Assembly: GCF_003865015.1 (NCBI RefSeq)
Contig: NZ_BHVV01000003.1
Span: 339,461-403,460 of the forward strand
Direction of reading: 5' to 3'
DNA length: 64,000 nt
Origin: Sulfurisoma sediminicola
GTDB lineage: Bacteria; Pseudomonadota; Gammaproteobacteria; Burkholderiales; Rhodocyclaceae
The notes beneath the pieces were generated by a model. It saw only the letters and a program-made list of their open reading frames with translations, ran no database searches and was not told the origin of the DNA. Of this stretch, positions 1-8,533 are shown in pieces. Made by a program: the position numbers and the translations under genes. The first letter of the stretch is position 1. The number at the start of each line of letters is the position of its first letter.

Positions 1-705
1 CAGATGCGTCAGGCAGTTCAGCGCGATGGCGCGGAAGGCCGTCAGTGGGTGGTCGGCGGCTTCGATCGCGACCTCGGTGGCGCGCGCCGGGGTAGGGCGG
101 ATGTCGCCGGCGAGGCGGTAGCCGCGCTCGGGTTTCGAGACCAGTTCCGGGGTCAAGGGCACGCGTGCGGCCAGCTCGAAGGCGATCTGGTAGAGCTGTG
201 TCGGCGTGCCCTTGACCAGTTCGATCTCGATCTCGGAAATCGGCGCACGCCGGCCATTGGCGGCGATCCAGCCGCGGTCGAGCATCACCAGCACCGTGCT
301 GGCCGGCGTCGGATGCAGTTGCCAGATCACCCGGCGGAAGCTGGTTTCGAACAGGGAGGTCAGGCCCTGCGCCACCCTGGGCTTCTCGAAAAGCCGACGC
401 ACCGATTCTTCATCGATGCCCGCGAAGTCGAAGCCATTGGCGTAGGAGGCTTCCCACTCCGGCCGCGTCGTCAGCCCGACATTCGAATCCGGATTGTGCT
501 TGACGGTCTGCACCCAGCCGCTGCCGCGCTTGCGCAGGCGCAGCGTGACGGCATGCCTGTGCAGGTCGAGGCGGCGCGTGTCGTAGTAGATGCTGACGAG
601 CGCCTCGCTGCGGCGGCTCGAGGCGCGGCGCAGCAGGGGGTGACGCATGAACAGCGCGTGGGCCGACTCGGGCAGGCCGAGTTTCAGGGCGATCTGGGTG
701 GGCAT
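1..705 (-). CDS. CYTH-domain (inorganic triphosphatase-like) protein, C-terminus off window
   Basis: Reading the minus strand from an ATG at 703-705 gives 235 codons open to base 1, so the gene is cut by the left edge. The start reads MPTQIALKLGLPESAH and is followed by YYDTRRLDL, LRLRKRG and, near residue 160, ISEIEIELVKG, which is the usual course of a CYTH (YgiF/ThTPase-like) tunnel domain. A C-terminal CHAD domain would normally follow and is probably beyond the edge. Family members hydrolyse inorganic triphosphate or bind polyphosphate. Odd point: the N-terminal ExExK metal-binding signature reads Q-I-A-L-K here, so both glutamates are replaced, while the second acidic motif (EIEIE) is intact. 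Family assignment is fairly secure; catalytic activity is doubtful. Confidence 0.75.
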   Translation of the reverse strand, partial: MPTQIALKLGLPESAHALFMRHPLLRRASSRRSEALVSIYYDTRRLDLHRHAVTLRLRKRGSGWVQTVKHNPDSNVGLTTRPEWEASYANGFDFAGIDEESVRRLFEKPRVAQGLTSLFETSFRRVIWQLHPTPASTVLVMLDRGWIAANGRRAPISEIEIELVKGTPTQLYQIAFELAARVPLTPELVSKPERGYRLAGDIRPTPARATEVAIEAADHPLTAFRAIALNCLTHL

Positions 706-844
706 GGGGCGATTCTACGTCGCCGCTGCCCGATTAATTATTACAGCGCAGGGCATCATGACATGCCCGTATGGCCGGGACGGGGGCGACGATGAACGCT
801 ACAATGATGCAATGCACCAATCAATTGCCTGAAGCTGCCCGACC

Positions 845-1792
845 ATGGATGAAAAGTGGAAGGACGATGTCTATCGCAAGCGCGCGGAACTGGCGCAGCG
901 CCTGCACGAGCCGATGGCGCGGCTGGCGGCGCTCTGCGCCGGGAACTGGGGTGGCCGCGCGCAACTCAACGATGTGCTGGCGGCGGGTTTCGACGCCATT
1001 CCGCATGCGACCTATCTCTACGTGCTCGACGACAAGAGCGTGCAGGTCAGCGACAACGTCGGTGCGGGCCGCGTCGCGCTCGGCTATTTCGATCGCGACC
1101 GCTCGCAGCGGCCCTACATGCGGGAGCCGGTGCCGGCGTGGGGATTCCTGCTGTCGGACGCCTATGTCAGCCTGTCGGGACGGCCGTCGCTGACCGCGCT
1201 GCACGTGGTGCGCGACGGCGACGCCCTGCGGGGCTATCTCGGTGCCGACTTCGACCTGCGCGATCTGCCCGCCGCCCCTGCCGCCGCGCCGGAGGAGCAC
1301 AGCGATTGGCGGCAGATCAAGGGCGATCCCTCGATCCGCGGCACGGTGTTCCTGCAGAAGCGCGTCGAGAGCCCGATGGACCGCCACATCGGGCAGGCGA
1401 TGTCGATACTCGAGGAACTGATCACCGAGCGCGGCATGTTCCAGGTGGTCATCCATTTCTCCAGCAGCCGCGCCACGGGCTGGTTCGTCGACGATCCCTT
1501 CCGCTACCGCATCATCGACCACGAGGCGCTGGCCGACCCCGATGTCTGCATGCTTTACCCGCCGCAGCCGTGGCCCGCCGACGCGGCCATGCGGCCCGAG
1601 GCCGTGAAGCCCATCCTCGACGCCATGCGCGAACTGCGCATCACCGACCAGAACATCTACCTGCGCTCGGCCTCGATCAACATCTTCAACGGCATGGTCA
1701 GCCTGACCTTCTCCTGCGACGGCTCGCACTACGTGGCCTGGGACCAGTTTCTCGACCGTCAGGGCGATTTCTGGTCGGCCATCGGCGGGTGA
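845..1792 (+). CDS. PDC/Cache-type sensor domain protein, stand-alone
   Basis: This 315-residue protein has no signal peptide and no membrane segment. Residues about 20-140 (after a helical start with RLHEPMARLAAL) look like a PDC (PhoQ/DcuS/CitA) sensor fold, including YLYVLDD, GYFDRDRSQRPYM and a conserved WGFLLSDAYVS stretch. No kinase, cyclase, EAL or methyl-accepting domain follows; residues 180-315 are a second globular region I do not recognise. A TACAAT at 800-805 could be a -10 element, but no convincing -35 is seen. It is monocistronic and diverges from the CYTH gene. A cytosolic PDC sensor without an output domain suggests it acts through a protein partner; that is inference. Confidence 0.6.
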   Translation: MDEKWKDDVYRKRAELAQRLHEPMARLAALCAGNWGGRAQLNDVLAAGFDAIPHATYLYVLDDKSVQVSDNVGAGRVALGYFDRDRSQRPYMREPVPAWGFLLSDAYVSLSGRPSLTALHVVRDGDALRGYLGADFDLRDLPAAPAAAPEEHSDWRQIKGDPSIRGTVFLQKRVESPMDRHIGQAMSILEELITERGMFQVVIHFSSSRATGWFVDDPFRYRIIDHEALADPDVCMLYPPQPWPADAAMRPEAVKPILDAMRELRITDQNIYLRSASINIFNGMVSLTFSCDGSHYVAWDQFLDRQGDFWSAIGG

Positions 1793-2238
1793 AGAAGTAC
1801 GCATTCTTCTCGTTCCGTAACTCGGAATGGGCTGTGGATTCCACGCAGACGGGTGTGTCTGTAACCAGCCATAACCGGTCAGTGGAGATTATTCTCCATT
1901 GCCGACGTTCAGGTGGAGTATTGTTCTAAAGTAGTCATTGACCCGAAGGTAGTCGATGGCGCCGGGTGGTTCGACCTGCTTGTTCTCTTCGGAATTCCGA
2001 TCGACGATCCCGAGATGCAACGGTAGAGTTAGCTTCGTGGTTACCGCAATCAGAAGAGATGCCTGGCTCCGATGTGCTGTGACAAAAGCCTATCAATTGC
2101 ATATGCTGTCAACCTGCCAGTACGCGAGCATAGTGGGGCTCAATGGTGCTTCACGCGGCTACGCTGGACCGTAGGCTTCTACTGCCCCTATGGGGTGTTC
2201 CAGCCACTTTTTGTGCAGCAAATTACAGGTTGGAGAAT
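1793..2238 (+). other. Intergenic stretch with no supported gene
   Basis: About 445 bases that are visibly less GC-rich than the rest of the window. I see no ORF with family resemblance or a convincing start. An inverted repeat GAAGAA/TTCTTC lies just after the stop of the PDC gene (about 1792-1811), and GGAGATTATTCTCC near 1887-1900 contains short inverted arms. The composition and lack of genes would fit a decayed insertion or transferred fragment, but no transposase or terminal repeat can be shown. Confidence 0.4.
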
Positions 2239-2610
2239 ATGATGAACCGACTTATTGCATGTGGATTGCTCAGCTTCGCATTTGCCGTCCCGTCAGCGAA
2301 CGCGGTCGTTTATTGCAAGAGCGTGGGCGTACCGAAGGGCTGTGTTGCTCGCCCGGCAGCGACCCCCGGTGTGGGCGCTCCCGGCGTGGGTGTGGCACCC
2401 GGCGTGGGCGTTGGCGCTCCGGGTGCTGGCGTCAGGGACCCTGGCATCAACCAGCCAGGTGCCGCTGGCAACGTCGGTGCCCCGCGTGCTGGGGTGGGCG
2501 CCCCCGGTGCAGGTGTCGTCGACCCCGGCATCAATCAGCCGGGTGCCGCGGGGAATGTCGGCGTACCCGGCAACCGTGGCGGTCCGGTCAACCGCGTCGG
2601 TCCCCGCTGA
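2239..2610 (+). CDS. Small secreted Gly/Ala/Pro/Val-rich repeat protein
   Basis: This 123-residue protein starts at the first of two adjacent ATGs (2239 and 2242), with GGTTGGAG just upstream. An N-terminal signal peptide ends at SANA (residue 22), leaving VVYCKSVGVPKGCV with two cysteines. The rest is low complexity: VGAPG-type units, then two near-identical 25-residue blocks (residues 58-82 and 86-110, 28-residue period), each containing DPGINQPGAAGNVG. The composition predicts a disordered, exported or surface-attached polypeptide. I do not recognise a function. Such runs invite replication slippage, and the copy number probably varies between strains. Confidence 0.6.
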   Translation: MMNRLIACGLLSFAFAVPSANAVVYCKSVGVPKGCVARPAATPGVGAPGVGVAPGVGVGAPGAGVRDPGINQPGAAGNVGAPRAGVGAPGAGVVDPGINQPGAAGNVGVPGNRGGPVNRVGPR

Positions 2611-2702
2611 TTCATCGGGAAGCGCCATCAGGGCCGGCTCGCTGGCCGCCGGGGGGGGCCGACTCTTGAATTTCCCGAGGTGCGGACCCGGGCGTCCCGG
2701 GG

Positions 2703-2955
2703 TCAGGACTTCTTGATGATCAACGACCCCTTCACGGCTTCCATCACGTAGGAGACTGGCAGGTCGTTTTCGAGCAGGGTCGCCATAGTGCGCAGGTATT
2801 TGCGGATGTGGCGGAAGAACTTCTTGTAGCCGGCGCAGAGGTAATGTAGCCCGGGCACCGTGCGGCGAGGTGGGAAAACGGTGCTTCGGGCAGCCGCCCC
2901 AGCAGGCGTTCAGCACGTCGCATTCCCAGCACCAGCGCGGCAGCGTCGTGATCGA
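2703..2955 (-). pseudogene. Remnant of an anaerobic sulfatase-maturating (radical SAM/SPASM) enzyme C-terminus
   Basis: The minus strand from about 2955 reads TLPRWCWECDVLNACWGGC followed by PKHRF, the Cys-rich SPASM signature of anSME-type maturases. Near 2858-2862 the frame breaks, and the correct sequence continues in another frame as PGLHYLCAGYKKFFRHI down to a stop at 2703-2705. Compared with the family sequence HGEPGLHYLCAGY, two bases appear to be missing. The radical SAM core, with CxxxCxxC, is absent upstream. The fragment is therefore both N-terminally truncated and frameshifted. No sulfatase gene lies in the window. Identification rests on motif recall, which is strong for this family. 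Confidence 0.75.
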
Positions 2956-3028
2956 GTGGGCCGGCGGCGGGCGCGTCCTCAAGTTTCCGGGTTGAGCGGT
3001 GGCGGTCACCGCTAGAATGCGTTGACCG

Positions 3029-3877
3029 ATGAAGCGCTGGCTCCACGAACCCCTGTTGCATTTTCTCCTCGCCGGCGCGCTGCTATTCGCGGCATACGCC
3101 TGGCTCAATCGCGAGCGGGAGAGCGGGCCGCGCGAAGTGCGCATCGGCGCGGCCGAGATCAACTGGCTCAAGGAAACCTGGACGCGGCAGTGGCAGCGCC
3201 CGCCGACCGAGGAAGAGCTGCGTGGCCTCGTCGCCGATTTTCTCAAGGAAGACCTGCTGGCGCGCGAGGCCCGTGAGCTCAAGCTCGACGAGAACGACAC
3301 CATCGTGCGCCGCCGCCTGGCGCAGAAGATGCGCTTCGTCATCGAGGACACGGCCACGCTGGCGGAGCCGACGGACGACGAACTGCGCCGGCTCCTCGCC
3401 GTCGATGCCGCTGCTTACCAGGCGCCGGCGCGTATCAACTTCAGCCAGCTCTACTTCAAGACCGGGGCCGATGCGCAGGCGGCGTTGAAGCGACTCGCGC
3501 AGAAGTCTGCGGGCGATACCGGCAGACTCGGCGAGAACACGCTGCTTGAGCGCGATTACGCCGGCCTCGATGCGGCGGCGGTGACGAGCGTCTTCGGGCC
3601 GAAGTTCGCCGAGCGCCTTTTCGCCGTCGATACGGGTGGCTGGCAGGGGCCGCTCGCTTCCGGCTACGGCTTTCACCTGGTCTTCGTCACCGCCCGCCAG
3701 CCGCCTCAGGCACGACCTTTCGCGGAACTGCGGCCGCAGCTCCGCGCCGAATGGCAACGCAGGCAACAGGCCCAGGCAAGCGAGAAGTACTTCGCCGAAC
3801 TGCTGAAGAAATACGCCATCGTCGCTGACGACAGCGTGCGCCCCCTGCTCGGTTCCTTAGCGAAGGGGCAGCCATGA
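3029..3877 (+). CDS. Membrane-anchored parvulin-type peptidyl-prolyl isomerase
   Basis: This is a 282-residue protein with an N-terminal membrane anchor (FLLAGALLFAAYAW, residues about 12-26). A helical SurA/PrsA-like arm (PPTEEELRGLVADFLKEDLL) is followed by a PpiC-type rotamase domain at about residues 140-245, with ARINFSQLYF near its start and GYGFHLVFV near its end. It would act on the periplasmic side of the inner membrane as a folding catalyst. The stop overlaps the start of the next gene (3874), so it is co-translated with the HupE/UreJ and DUF3604 genes. A dedicated role in folding the exported DUF3604 protein is plausible but inferred. Confidence 0.8.
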   Translation: MKRWLHEPLLHFLLAGALLFAAYAWLNRERESGPREVRIGAAEINWLKETWTRQWQRPPTEEELRGLVADFLKEDLLAREARELKLDENDTIVRRRLAQKMRFVIEDTATLAEPTDDELRRLLAVDAAAYQAPARINFSQLYFKTGADAQAALKRLAQKSAGDTGRLGENTLLERDYAGLDAAAVTSVFGPKFAERLFAVDTGGWQGPLASGYGFHLVFVTARQPPQARPFAELRPQLRAEWQRRQQAQASEKYFAELLKKYAIVADDSVRPLLGSLAKGQP

Positions 3878-4859
3878 AGTGGCTGGCGTTCGCCCTGCTG
3901 GCGTTGTGTCTGAACTCGTCTTTCGCCCACGAGGTGCGCCCGGGTTATCTCGAGTTGCGCGAAGGCAGCGACGGCGCTATCGCCGTGTTGTGGAAAACGC
4001 CGATGCGCGGCGACATGCGACTCTCGCTGGTGCCCGAATTCTCCGGGCACAGCGAGGCGCTGTCGCCGGTCATATCGCGGCAGGCGGGGGGGCGGCGATC
4101 CAGAGCTGGCGCATGCGTCCGCTCGATCCCCTGCGCGGGCAGACGCTGCGCATCGCCGGCCTCGAACGCACCATGACCGACGTGCTTGTCCACATGGCCT
4201 TCGCCGACGGCACCACCTGGACGCAGCGCCTGACGCCGACGCAACCGGCGGCGACCGTATCGCAGCGCGAATCGGCCATCGCCGTCGCCGGTGTCTATTT
4301 CAAGCTCGGCGTCGAGCACATCCTGCTCGGCATAGACCACCTGCTGTTCGTGCTGGCGCTGCTGCTCATCACCAGCGGCGGCTGGAAACTGGTCAAGACC
4401 GTGACGGCTTTCACCGTCGCGCACAGCATCACGCTGGGGCTTGCGGCTCTGAATCTGGTGCGCGTCCCGCAGGCGCCGGTGGAGGCAGTCATCGCGCTGT
4501 CCATCGTCTTCGTCGCGGCGGAGATTCTCCACGCGCGCGAAGGCCGCGAAGGCATCACCTTGCGCGCTCCGTGGCTGGTGGCCTTTGCCTTCGGCCTGGT
4601 GCACGGTTTCGGTTTCGCCGGCGCCTTGCGCGAGATCGGTCTGCCGCAGGGGCAGATCCCGGTGGCGCTGGCCTTCTTCAACGCCGGCGTCGAAGTCGGC
4701 CAGCTGCTGTTCATCGCGACGGTCATTGCCGCCATCGCCGGTATCAGGCGTTACGGGCGGGGGCAATGGTCGCCGCCGCGCTGGGGCGGGCTGGTCATGC
4801 CTTATGCGATCGGCAGCGTCGCGATGTTCTGGGTCATCCAGCGTGTAGTAGCATTCTGA
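3874..4859 (+). pseudogene. HupE/UreJ-family membrane protein, frameshifted at a G run
   Basis: The gene begins at 3874 (MKWLAFALLALCLNSSFAHE, a signal peptide) and continues in frame to about VISRQAGG. The next good frame carries AAIQSWRMRPLDPLRGQ and then the family's typical membrane part: YFKLGVEHILLGIDHLLFVL, TAFTVAHSITLGLA, GLVHGFGFAGALRE and FNAGVEVGQLLF, ending at 4859. The switch lies at a run of seven Gs (4086-4092); one more G would restore a single frame reading RQAGGAAIQSW. HupE/UreJ proteins are implicated in nickel or other metal uptake, and this long subfamily travels with PPIase and DUF3604 genes. The break could be a true mutation, phase variation, slippage or a sequencing error. 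All conserved membrane motifs are otherwise intact. Confidence 0.75.
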
Positions 4860-4891
4860 CGGGCAGGAAATTCCATAGAGGAGATGAAGCC

Positions 4892-6829
4892 ATGAAGAAC
4901 ACGATGTTGTGCAAGACCACCTTGGCGAGCCTGCTGGCCTTCATGTTCTCCCTGCCCGCGATGGCTCACGACGCTGGCCAGGCCGAGCAGGCCGGTCTGG
5001 ACAAGGTGCACCCAGCCAAGCCGGGCTATTCGCCCTACGCCGGCCGCAGCTATCCCACCCGACCGCTTTTCGGCGATACCCATCTGCATACCTCCTACTC
5101 CATGGATGCCGGGGCCTTCGGCGCGCGCCTCGGTCCGCGCGAGGCCTATCGTTTCGCCAAGGGCAACGAGATCATGGCTTCCAGCGGGCAGCCGGTGAAG
5201 TTGTCGCGGCCGCTGGACTTCCTGGTGGTCGCCGACCACTCGGACGGCATGGGTTTCTTCCCCCAGCTCGTCGGTGGCGGCCCCGAAATCATGGCCGATC
5301 CACAGGGACGGAAATGGAATGAAATGATCCATTCTGGCAAGGGGGCGGATGCGGCCATGGACATCATCCGCAGCTTCAGTGCCGGCAAGATGCCGAAGGC
5401 GATCTTCCCGGTGCCGGGGACCAAAGCCTACCGCGGTGCCTGGCAGGAAACTATCAAGGCCGCCGAGGAAGCCAACGACCCCGGCCGCTTTACTGCCTTC
5501 ATCGGCTACGAGTGGACCGCGAACACGGGCGGCAACAACCTGCACCGCAACATCATCTTCCGAGACAACGGCGACAAGGCCAGCCGCGTCGAGCCCTACA
5601 CCACCCTCAAGCCCCTGGGCAGCGACAACCCGGCGGACCTGTGGAAGTGGATGGCCGCGTACGAAGACAAGACCGGCGGCAACGTGCTCGCCATCGCCCA
5701 CAACGGCAATCTCTCCAACGGCCGCATGTTTCCCACGGTCGAGGACTTCGGCAAGAGGATCGACCGCAAGTACGCGGAGGAACGCATCAAGTGGGAGCGG
5801 CTCTACGAGGCCACCCAGACCAAGGGCGATGGCGAGGCGCATCCCTTCCTGTCGCCCAACGACGAATTCGCGAATTTCGAGAAGTGGGACAAGGGCAATC
5901 TCGATGGCAGCGTGGCCAAGAGCAAGGACATGCTGCAGTTCGAGTATGCCCGCTCCGCGTTCAAGAACGGCCTGATCCTCGAGCAGAAGCTCGGGACCAA
6001 CCCCTACAAGTTCGGCCTTGTTGGTAGCAGCGACGCGCATACCGGCCTGGCGGCGATGGAAGAGGAGAACTTCTTCGGCAAGACCACGCCGCAGGAACCC
6101 AGCCCTGAGCGCATGCACAAGGTCTTCGTCTCCGATCCGAAGAGCGGCATCAAGATCATGGACTGGGAAGTGTCTTCTTCCGGCTACGCCGCCGTCTGGG
6201 CGGCGGAGAACACCCGCGAGGCGATCTTCGATGCGATGTCACGGCGCGAGACCTACGCCACCACCGGCCCGCGCATGGCGGTGCGCTTCTTCGGCGGCTG
6301 GGAATTCGAGGCGAAGGACGCCAAGCACCGCATGCCGGCGCAGCTCGGCTATACGAAGGGCGTACCCATGGGCGGCGACCTGCGCGATGCGCCGAAGGGC
6401 AAGGCCCCCACTTTCCTTGTTGCCGCGCTCAAGGACCCGATAGGCGCCAACCTCGACCGCATCCAGATCGTCAAGGGCTGGCTCGACGCCAAGGGCGAGG
6501 TGCATGAGAAGGTCTACGACGTGGTCTGGGGTGATGCCGCGACGCGCAAGCCGGGCAAGGACGGCAAGCTGCCGCCCGTGGGTTCCACCGTCGATGTCGA
6601 AAATGCCACCTGGACCAACACCATCGGCGATCCGGAACTCATCACCGTGTGGAAGGACTCGCAGTTCGATCCGGCGCAGCGCGCCTTCTACTACGCGCGG
6701 GTGCTGGAGATTCCGACGCCGCGCTGGACCGCCTACGATGCCAAGCGCTTCGGCGTGAAGCCGCTGCCCGGCACGACCATGGTGCTGCAGGAGCGCGCCT
6801 ACACCTCGCCGATCTGGTACACGCCCTGA
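4892..6829 (+). CDS. Exported DUF3604-family protein (PHP-like metal-binding fold)
   Basis: This is a 645-residue protein. The ATG at 4892 is chosen because AGAGGAG precedes it by eight bases and it opens a clean signal peptide ending at MA-HDAGQ (residue about 25). Metal-binding motifs of the PHP/phosphoesterase type are visible: GDTHLHTSYSMDAG, VADHSDGMGFF, FIGYEWTA, AIAHNGNLSNG and GSSDAHTG. The family is common in proteobacteria but biochemically undefined; metal-dependent hydrolysis in the periplasm is a reasonable guess. It is the last gene of the PPIase - HupE/UreJ - DUF3604 set, with 32 bases after HupE. The order suggests a metal supplier and a folding helper serving an exported metalloenzyme. 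Confidence 0.8.
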   Translation: MKNTMLCKTTLASLLAFMFSLPAMAHDAGQAEQAGLDKVHPAKPGYSPYAGRSYPTRPLFGDTHLHTSYSMDAGAFGARLGPREAYRFAKGNEIMASSGQPVKLSRPLDFLVVADHSDGMGFFPQLVGGGPEIMADPQGRKWNEMIHSGKGADAAMDIIRSFSAGKMPKAIFPVPGTKAYRGAWQETIKAAEEANDPGRFTAFIGYEWTANTGGNNLHRNIIFRDNGDKASRVEPYTTLKPLGSDNPADLWKWMAAYEDKTGGNVLAIAHNGNLSNGRMFPTVEDFGKRIDRKYAEERIKWERLYEATQTKGDGEAHPFLSPNDEFANFEKWDKGNLDGSVAKSKDMLQFEYARSAFKNGLILEQKLGTNPYKFGLVGSSDAHTGLAAMEEENFFGKTTPQEPSPERMHKVFVSDPKSGIKIMDWEVSSSGYAAVWAAENTREAIFDAMSRRETYATTGPRMAVRFFGGWEFEAKDAKHRMPAQLGYTKGVPMGGDLRDAPKGKAPTFLVAALKDPIGANLDRIQIVKGWLDAKGEVHEKVYDVVWGDAATRKPGKDGKLPPVGSTVDVENATWTNTIGDPELITVWKDSQFDPAQRAFYYARVLEIPTPRWTAYDAKRFGVKPLPGTTMVLQERAYTSPIWYTP

Positions 6830-6841
6830 CGGTGAGTCGGC

Positions 6842-7708
6842 CTACCAGCGGAAGCCGAGCCCGATCATCCCGCCGTTGAAGCGCAGGTCGGAGACGAATT
6901 TGGAGTCGGGAAGGTTGTAATCCAGCACGCGGTAGGCCGCAGTGATCTCGCCCCAGTCGAAGGCATAGCCAAGGCCGATCAATCCCTGATACGTCGAGTT
7001 GGACTGGCCGGTGCCGACGTCGAGGTAGTAGGGGACAAACCAGCGACCGTCGCCGAGCTTGGCTTGGCCGCGTACGCCGACGACGAAGTCGGTGACGCTG
7101 CCGTCAGAGGTCATCGTGCCCGTACGCAATGGCAGGGCGATCGGGCCGACGTTGCCCGAGAAGCTCCAGTTGAGTTTCTGGTCAAGGGTCAGGTAGCGGG
7201 CGCCGGCGACGATGTTTAGGTTGTGACCCGGCTCGTCGATGGCAGCATACTGGCCCGCCAACGTCCAGACGGCTCCCTTGAGGCTGAAGTCGGCGGTGAG
7301 GGCGGCATCACCCGGCACGGTGGGCAGGAGTCGGCCACCGATGGTGAAGTGCTTGCTGCCGGTCTTAGTCTGTCCGAGGTTGAGGGTAATGAGATCGGTG
7401 AAGCCGCCCCAGCGTCCCTTGCGGGCCTCGAAGGTCCCCATGAAGACGCTCTCCATGGCCTTGAGGATGTCGCCGCCGTCGACCTCGGCGTTGCCGCCGG
7501 TGGTCAGACCGGCGTTAACGATCGCTGGTGGCACGGAGAAGTTCGACTTGACTTCGAGCGACGGTAACCAGGCATAGATCGATGCACGGAACTTCCAGTC
7601 GTCGGCCCCGGACTTTGAGGATTGGGCCGAAGCCCCTAGAGGCGCGAGCAGCGCGGTCGCACTGAGCAGGGCGCAGGTCGCGCACTGAAATATGGAATTC
7701 TTCTTCAT
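6842..7708 (-). CDS. Outer-membrane beta-barrel protein
   Basis: This is a 288-residue protein from the ATG at 7706-7708 (MKKNSIFQC), preceded by AAGAAAG six bases upstream; an ATG two codons earlier (7714) is the alternative. A signal peptide ends near GASAQ. The mature part has alternating amphipathic strands (YAWLPSLEV, GGFTDLITLNLGQ, VAGARYLTLDQKLNW, FVPYYLDVGTGQS) and ends in GLGFRW; a terminal aromatic residue is the usual BAM-recognition feature. It resembles uncharacterised outer-membrane proteins in which a YxAIDxPGH-like segment recurs. The substrate or function is unknown. It is transcribed towards the convergent DUF3604 gene, only 12 bases away. Confidence 0.7.
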   Translation of the reverse strand: MKKNSIFQCATCALLSATALLAPLGASAQSSKSGADDWKFRASIYAWLPSLEVKSNFSVPPAIVNAGLTTGGNAEVDGGDILKAMESVFMGTFEARKGRWGGFTDLITLNLGQTKTGSKHFTIGGRLLPTVPGDAALTADFSLKGAVWTLAGQYAAIDEPGHNLNIVAGARYLTLDQKLNWSFSGNVGPIALPLRTGTMTSDGSVTDFVVGVRGQAKLGDGRWFVPYYLDVGTGQSNSTYQGLIGLGYAFDWGEITAAYRVLDYNLPDSKFVSDLRFNGGMIGLGFRW

Positions 7709-8131
7709 ATCCATCTTTCTTGGTAACGAGGTGCCTCGGGAAGGTGCGGCGTCCGAAAAATGCGGCATCGATCCGGATGCCGCCGACGACATGATACGCA
7801 TCCTAGCAAAGGAGGAAGTACGCTGACTGCAGCGAACGTCAGCTTTCTGTAACCGCTAGCGACGGCTCAGGGGCGTCAACCGCCAACCAAACTTCCCGTC
7901 AGCAGTCGCTGAAAAAAGTCGGCGCTGGTAAGGCAACTGATGAAACACCTGCACAGCAAGAAGGGGCAGGACAAAACCCTGCCCGCTTCGCTGTGGATGC
8001 GCTACAAGGCGGTCGAGCAAGAAACGCTCTGGTGAATCCCCTGCGCAGCAAGGCGGTCGAGCAGAGTACGCTCTCCTCGCCGCTGCGGATCCTCGCCGTA
8101 GCGGATGGCGGGGCGGTGCCGGGTGCGGACT
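7709..8131 (-). other. Intergenic region between outer-membrane protein gene and dgkA
   Basis: About 420 bases without a supported gene. It must hold the promoter and leader of the outer-membrane protein and the end of the dgkA transcript. No clear terminator with a T-tract is visible. Short direct repeats occur at 8005-8074, annotated separately. Confidence 0.5.
8005..8074 (+). repeat. Two imperfect 26-bp direct repeats
   Basis: CAAGGCGGTCGAGCA begins both copies (8005-8030 and 8049-8074); 22 of 26 positions agree and the period is 44 bases. There are only two copies, so this is not a CRISPR array. It may be part of a dispersed intergenic element or leftover coding sequence. Confidence 0.5.
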
Positions 8132-8533
8132 CTAGCCGAACAGCACCAGCGTCCAGACCGCGCAGACGTTGAGCAGGGCGAGCAGCACCGCCGCGCTGCC
8201 GATGTCCTTGGCGCGCTTGGCGAGGCGGTGACGATCGAGCGAGATGCGGTCGACGGCGGCCTCGATAGCGGAATTGACGAGTTCGACGATTAGCACCAGC
8301 AGCACGGCTCCGATCATCAATGCGTGGCCGATGCCGTTGGCGGGCAGCCACAATGCGAGCGGGATCAGCAGCAGCGCCAGCCAGACTTCCTGGCGGAAGG
8401 CATCCTCGTGGCGGTAGGCCGCCTCGAGGCCGGCGATCGAGTAGAACAGCGCGTTCCAGACGCGGGCGAGGCCGGTCTTGCCCTTGAACGGACTCTCGTG
8501 GGCGTGGCTGGCCTGGGGCTCGGGCGGGGTCAT
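8132..8533 (-). CDS. dgkA: Diacylglycerol kinase
   Basis: This is a 133-residue integral membrane kinase of the prokaryotic DgkA type, phosphorylating diacylglycerol to phosphatidic acid. The start at 8531-8533 gives MTPPEPQASHAHESPFKGK. Three membrane helices follow, with the family signature ELVNSAIEAAVDRISLDRH and the later AKDIGSAAVLLALLN. The start codon overlaps the stop of the upstream glycosyltransferase gene as ATGA, which implies translational coupling. The pairing suggests that diacylglycerol is a shared metabolite with that enzyme, as acceptor or as by-product. Undecaprenol kinase activity is the alternative known for related Gram-positive proteins. Confidence 0.9.
   Translation of the reverse strand: MTPPEPQASHAHESPFKGKTGLARVWNALFYSIAGLEAAYRHEDAFRQEVWLALLLIPLALWLPANGIGHALMIGAVLLVLIVELVNSAIEAAVDRISLDRHRLAKRAKDIGSAAVLLALLNVCAVWTLVLFG

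Noticed and set aside
1793..2238. Insertion-sequence remnant
   Set aside because: Short inverted arms are present, but no transposase fragment, terminal inverted repeats or target duplication could be shown.
3874..4859. Programmed ribosomal frameshift in the HupE/UreJ gene
   Set aside because: A G run alone is not a convincing slippery site and no stimulatory structure was identified; mutation or sequencing error is simpler.
8005..8074. CRISPR-like repeat
   Set aside because: Only two imperfect copies with a short gap; no array.
7899..8351. 150-codon minus-strand frame overlapping dgkA
   Set aside because: Its first part is dgkA in the wrong frame and the rest is intergenic; no family resemblance.
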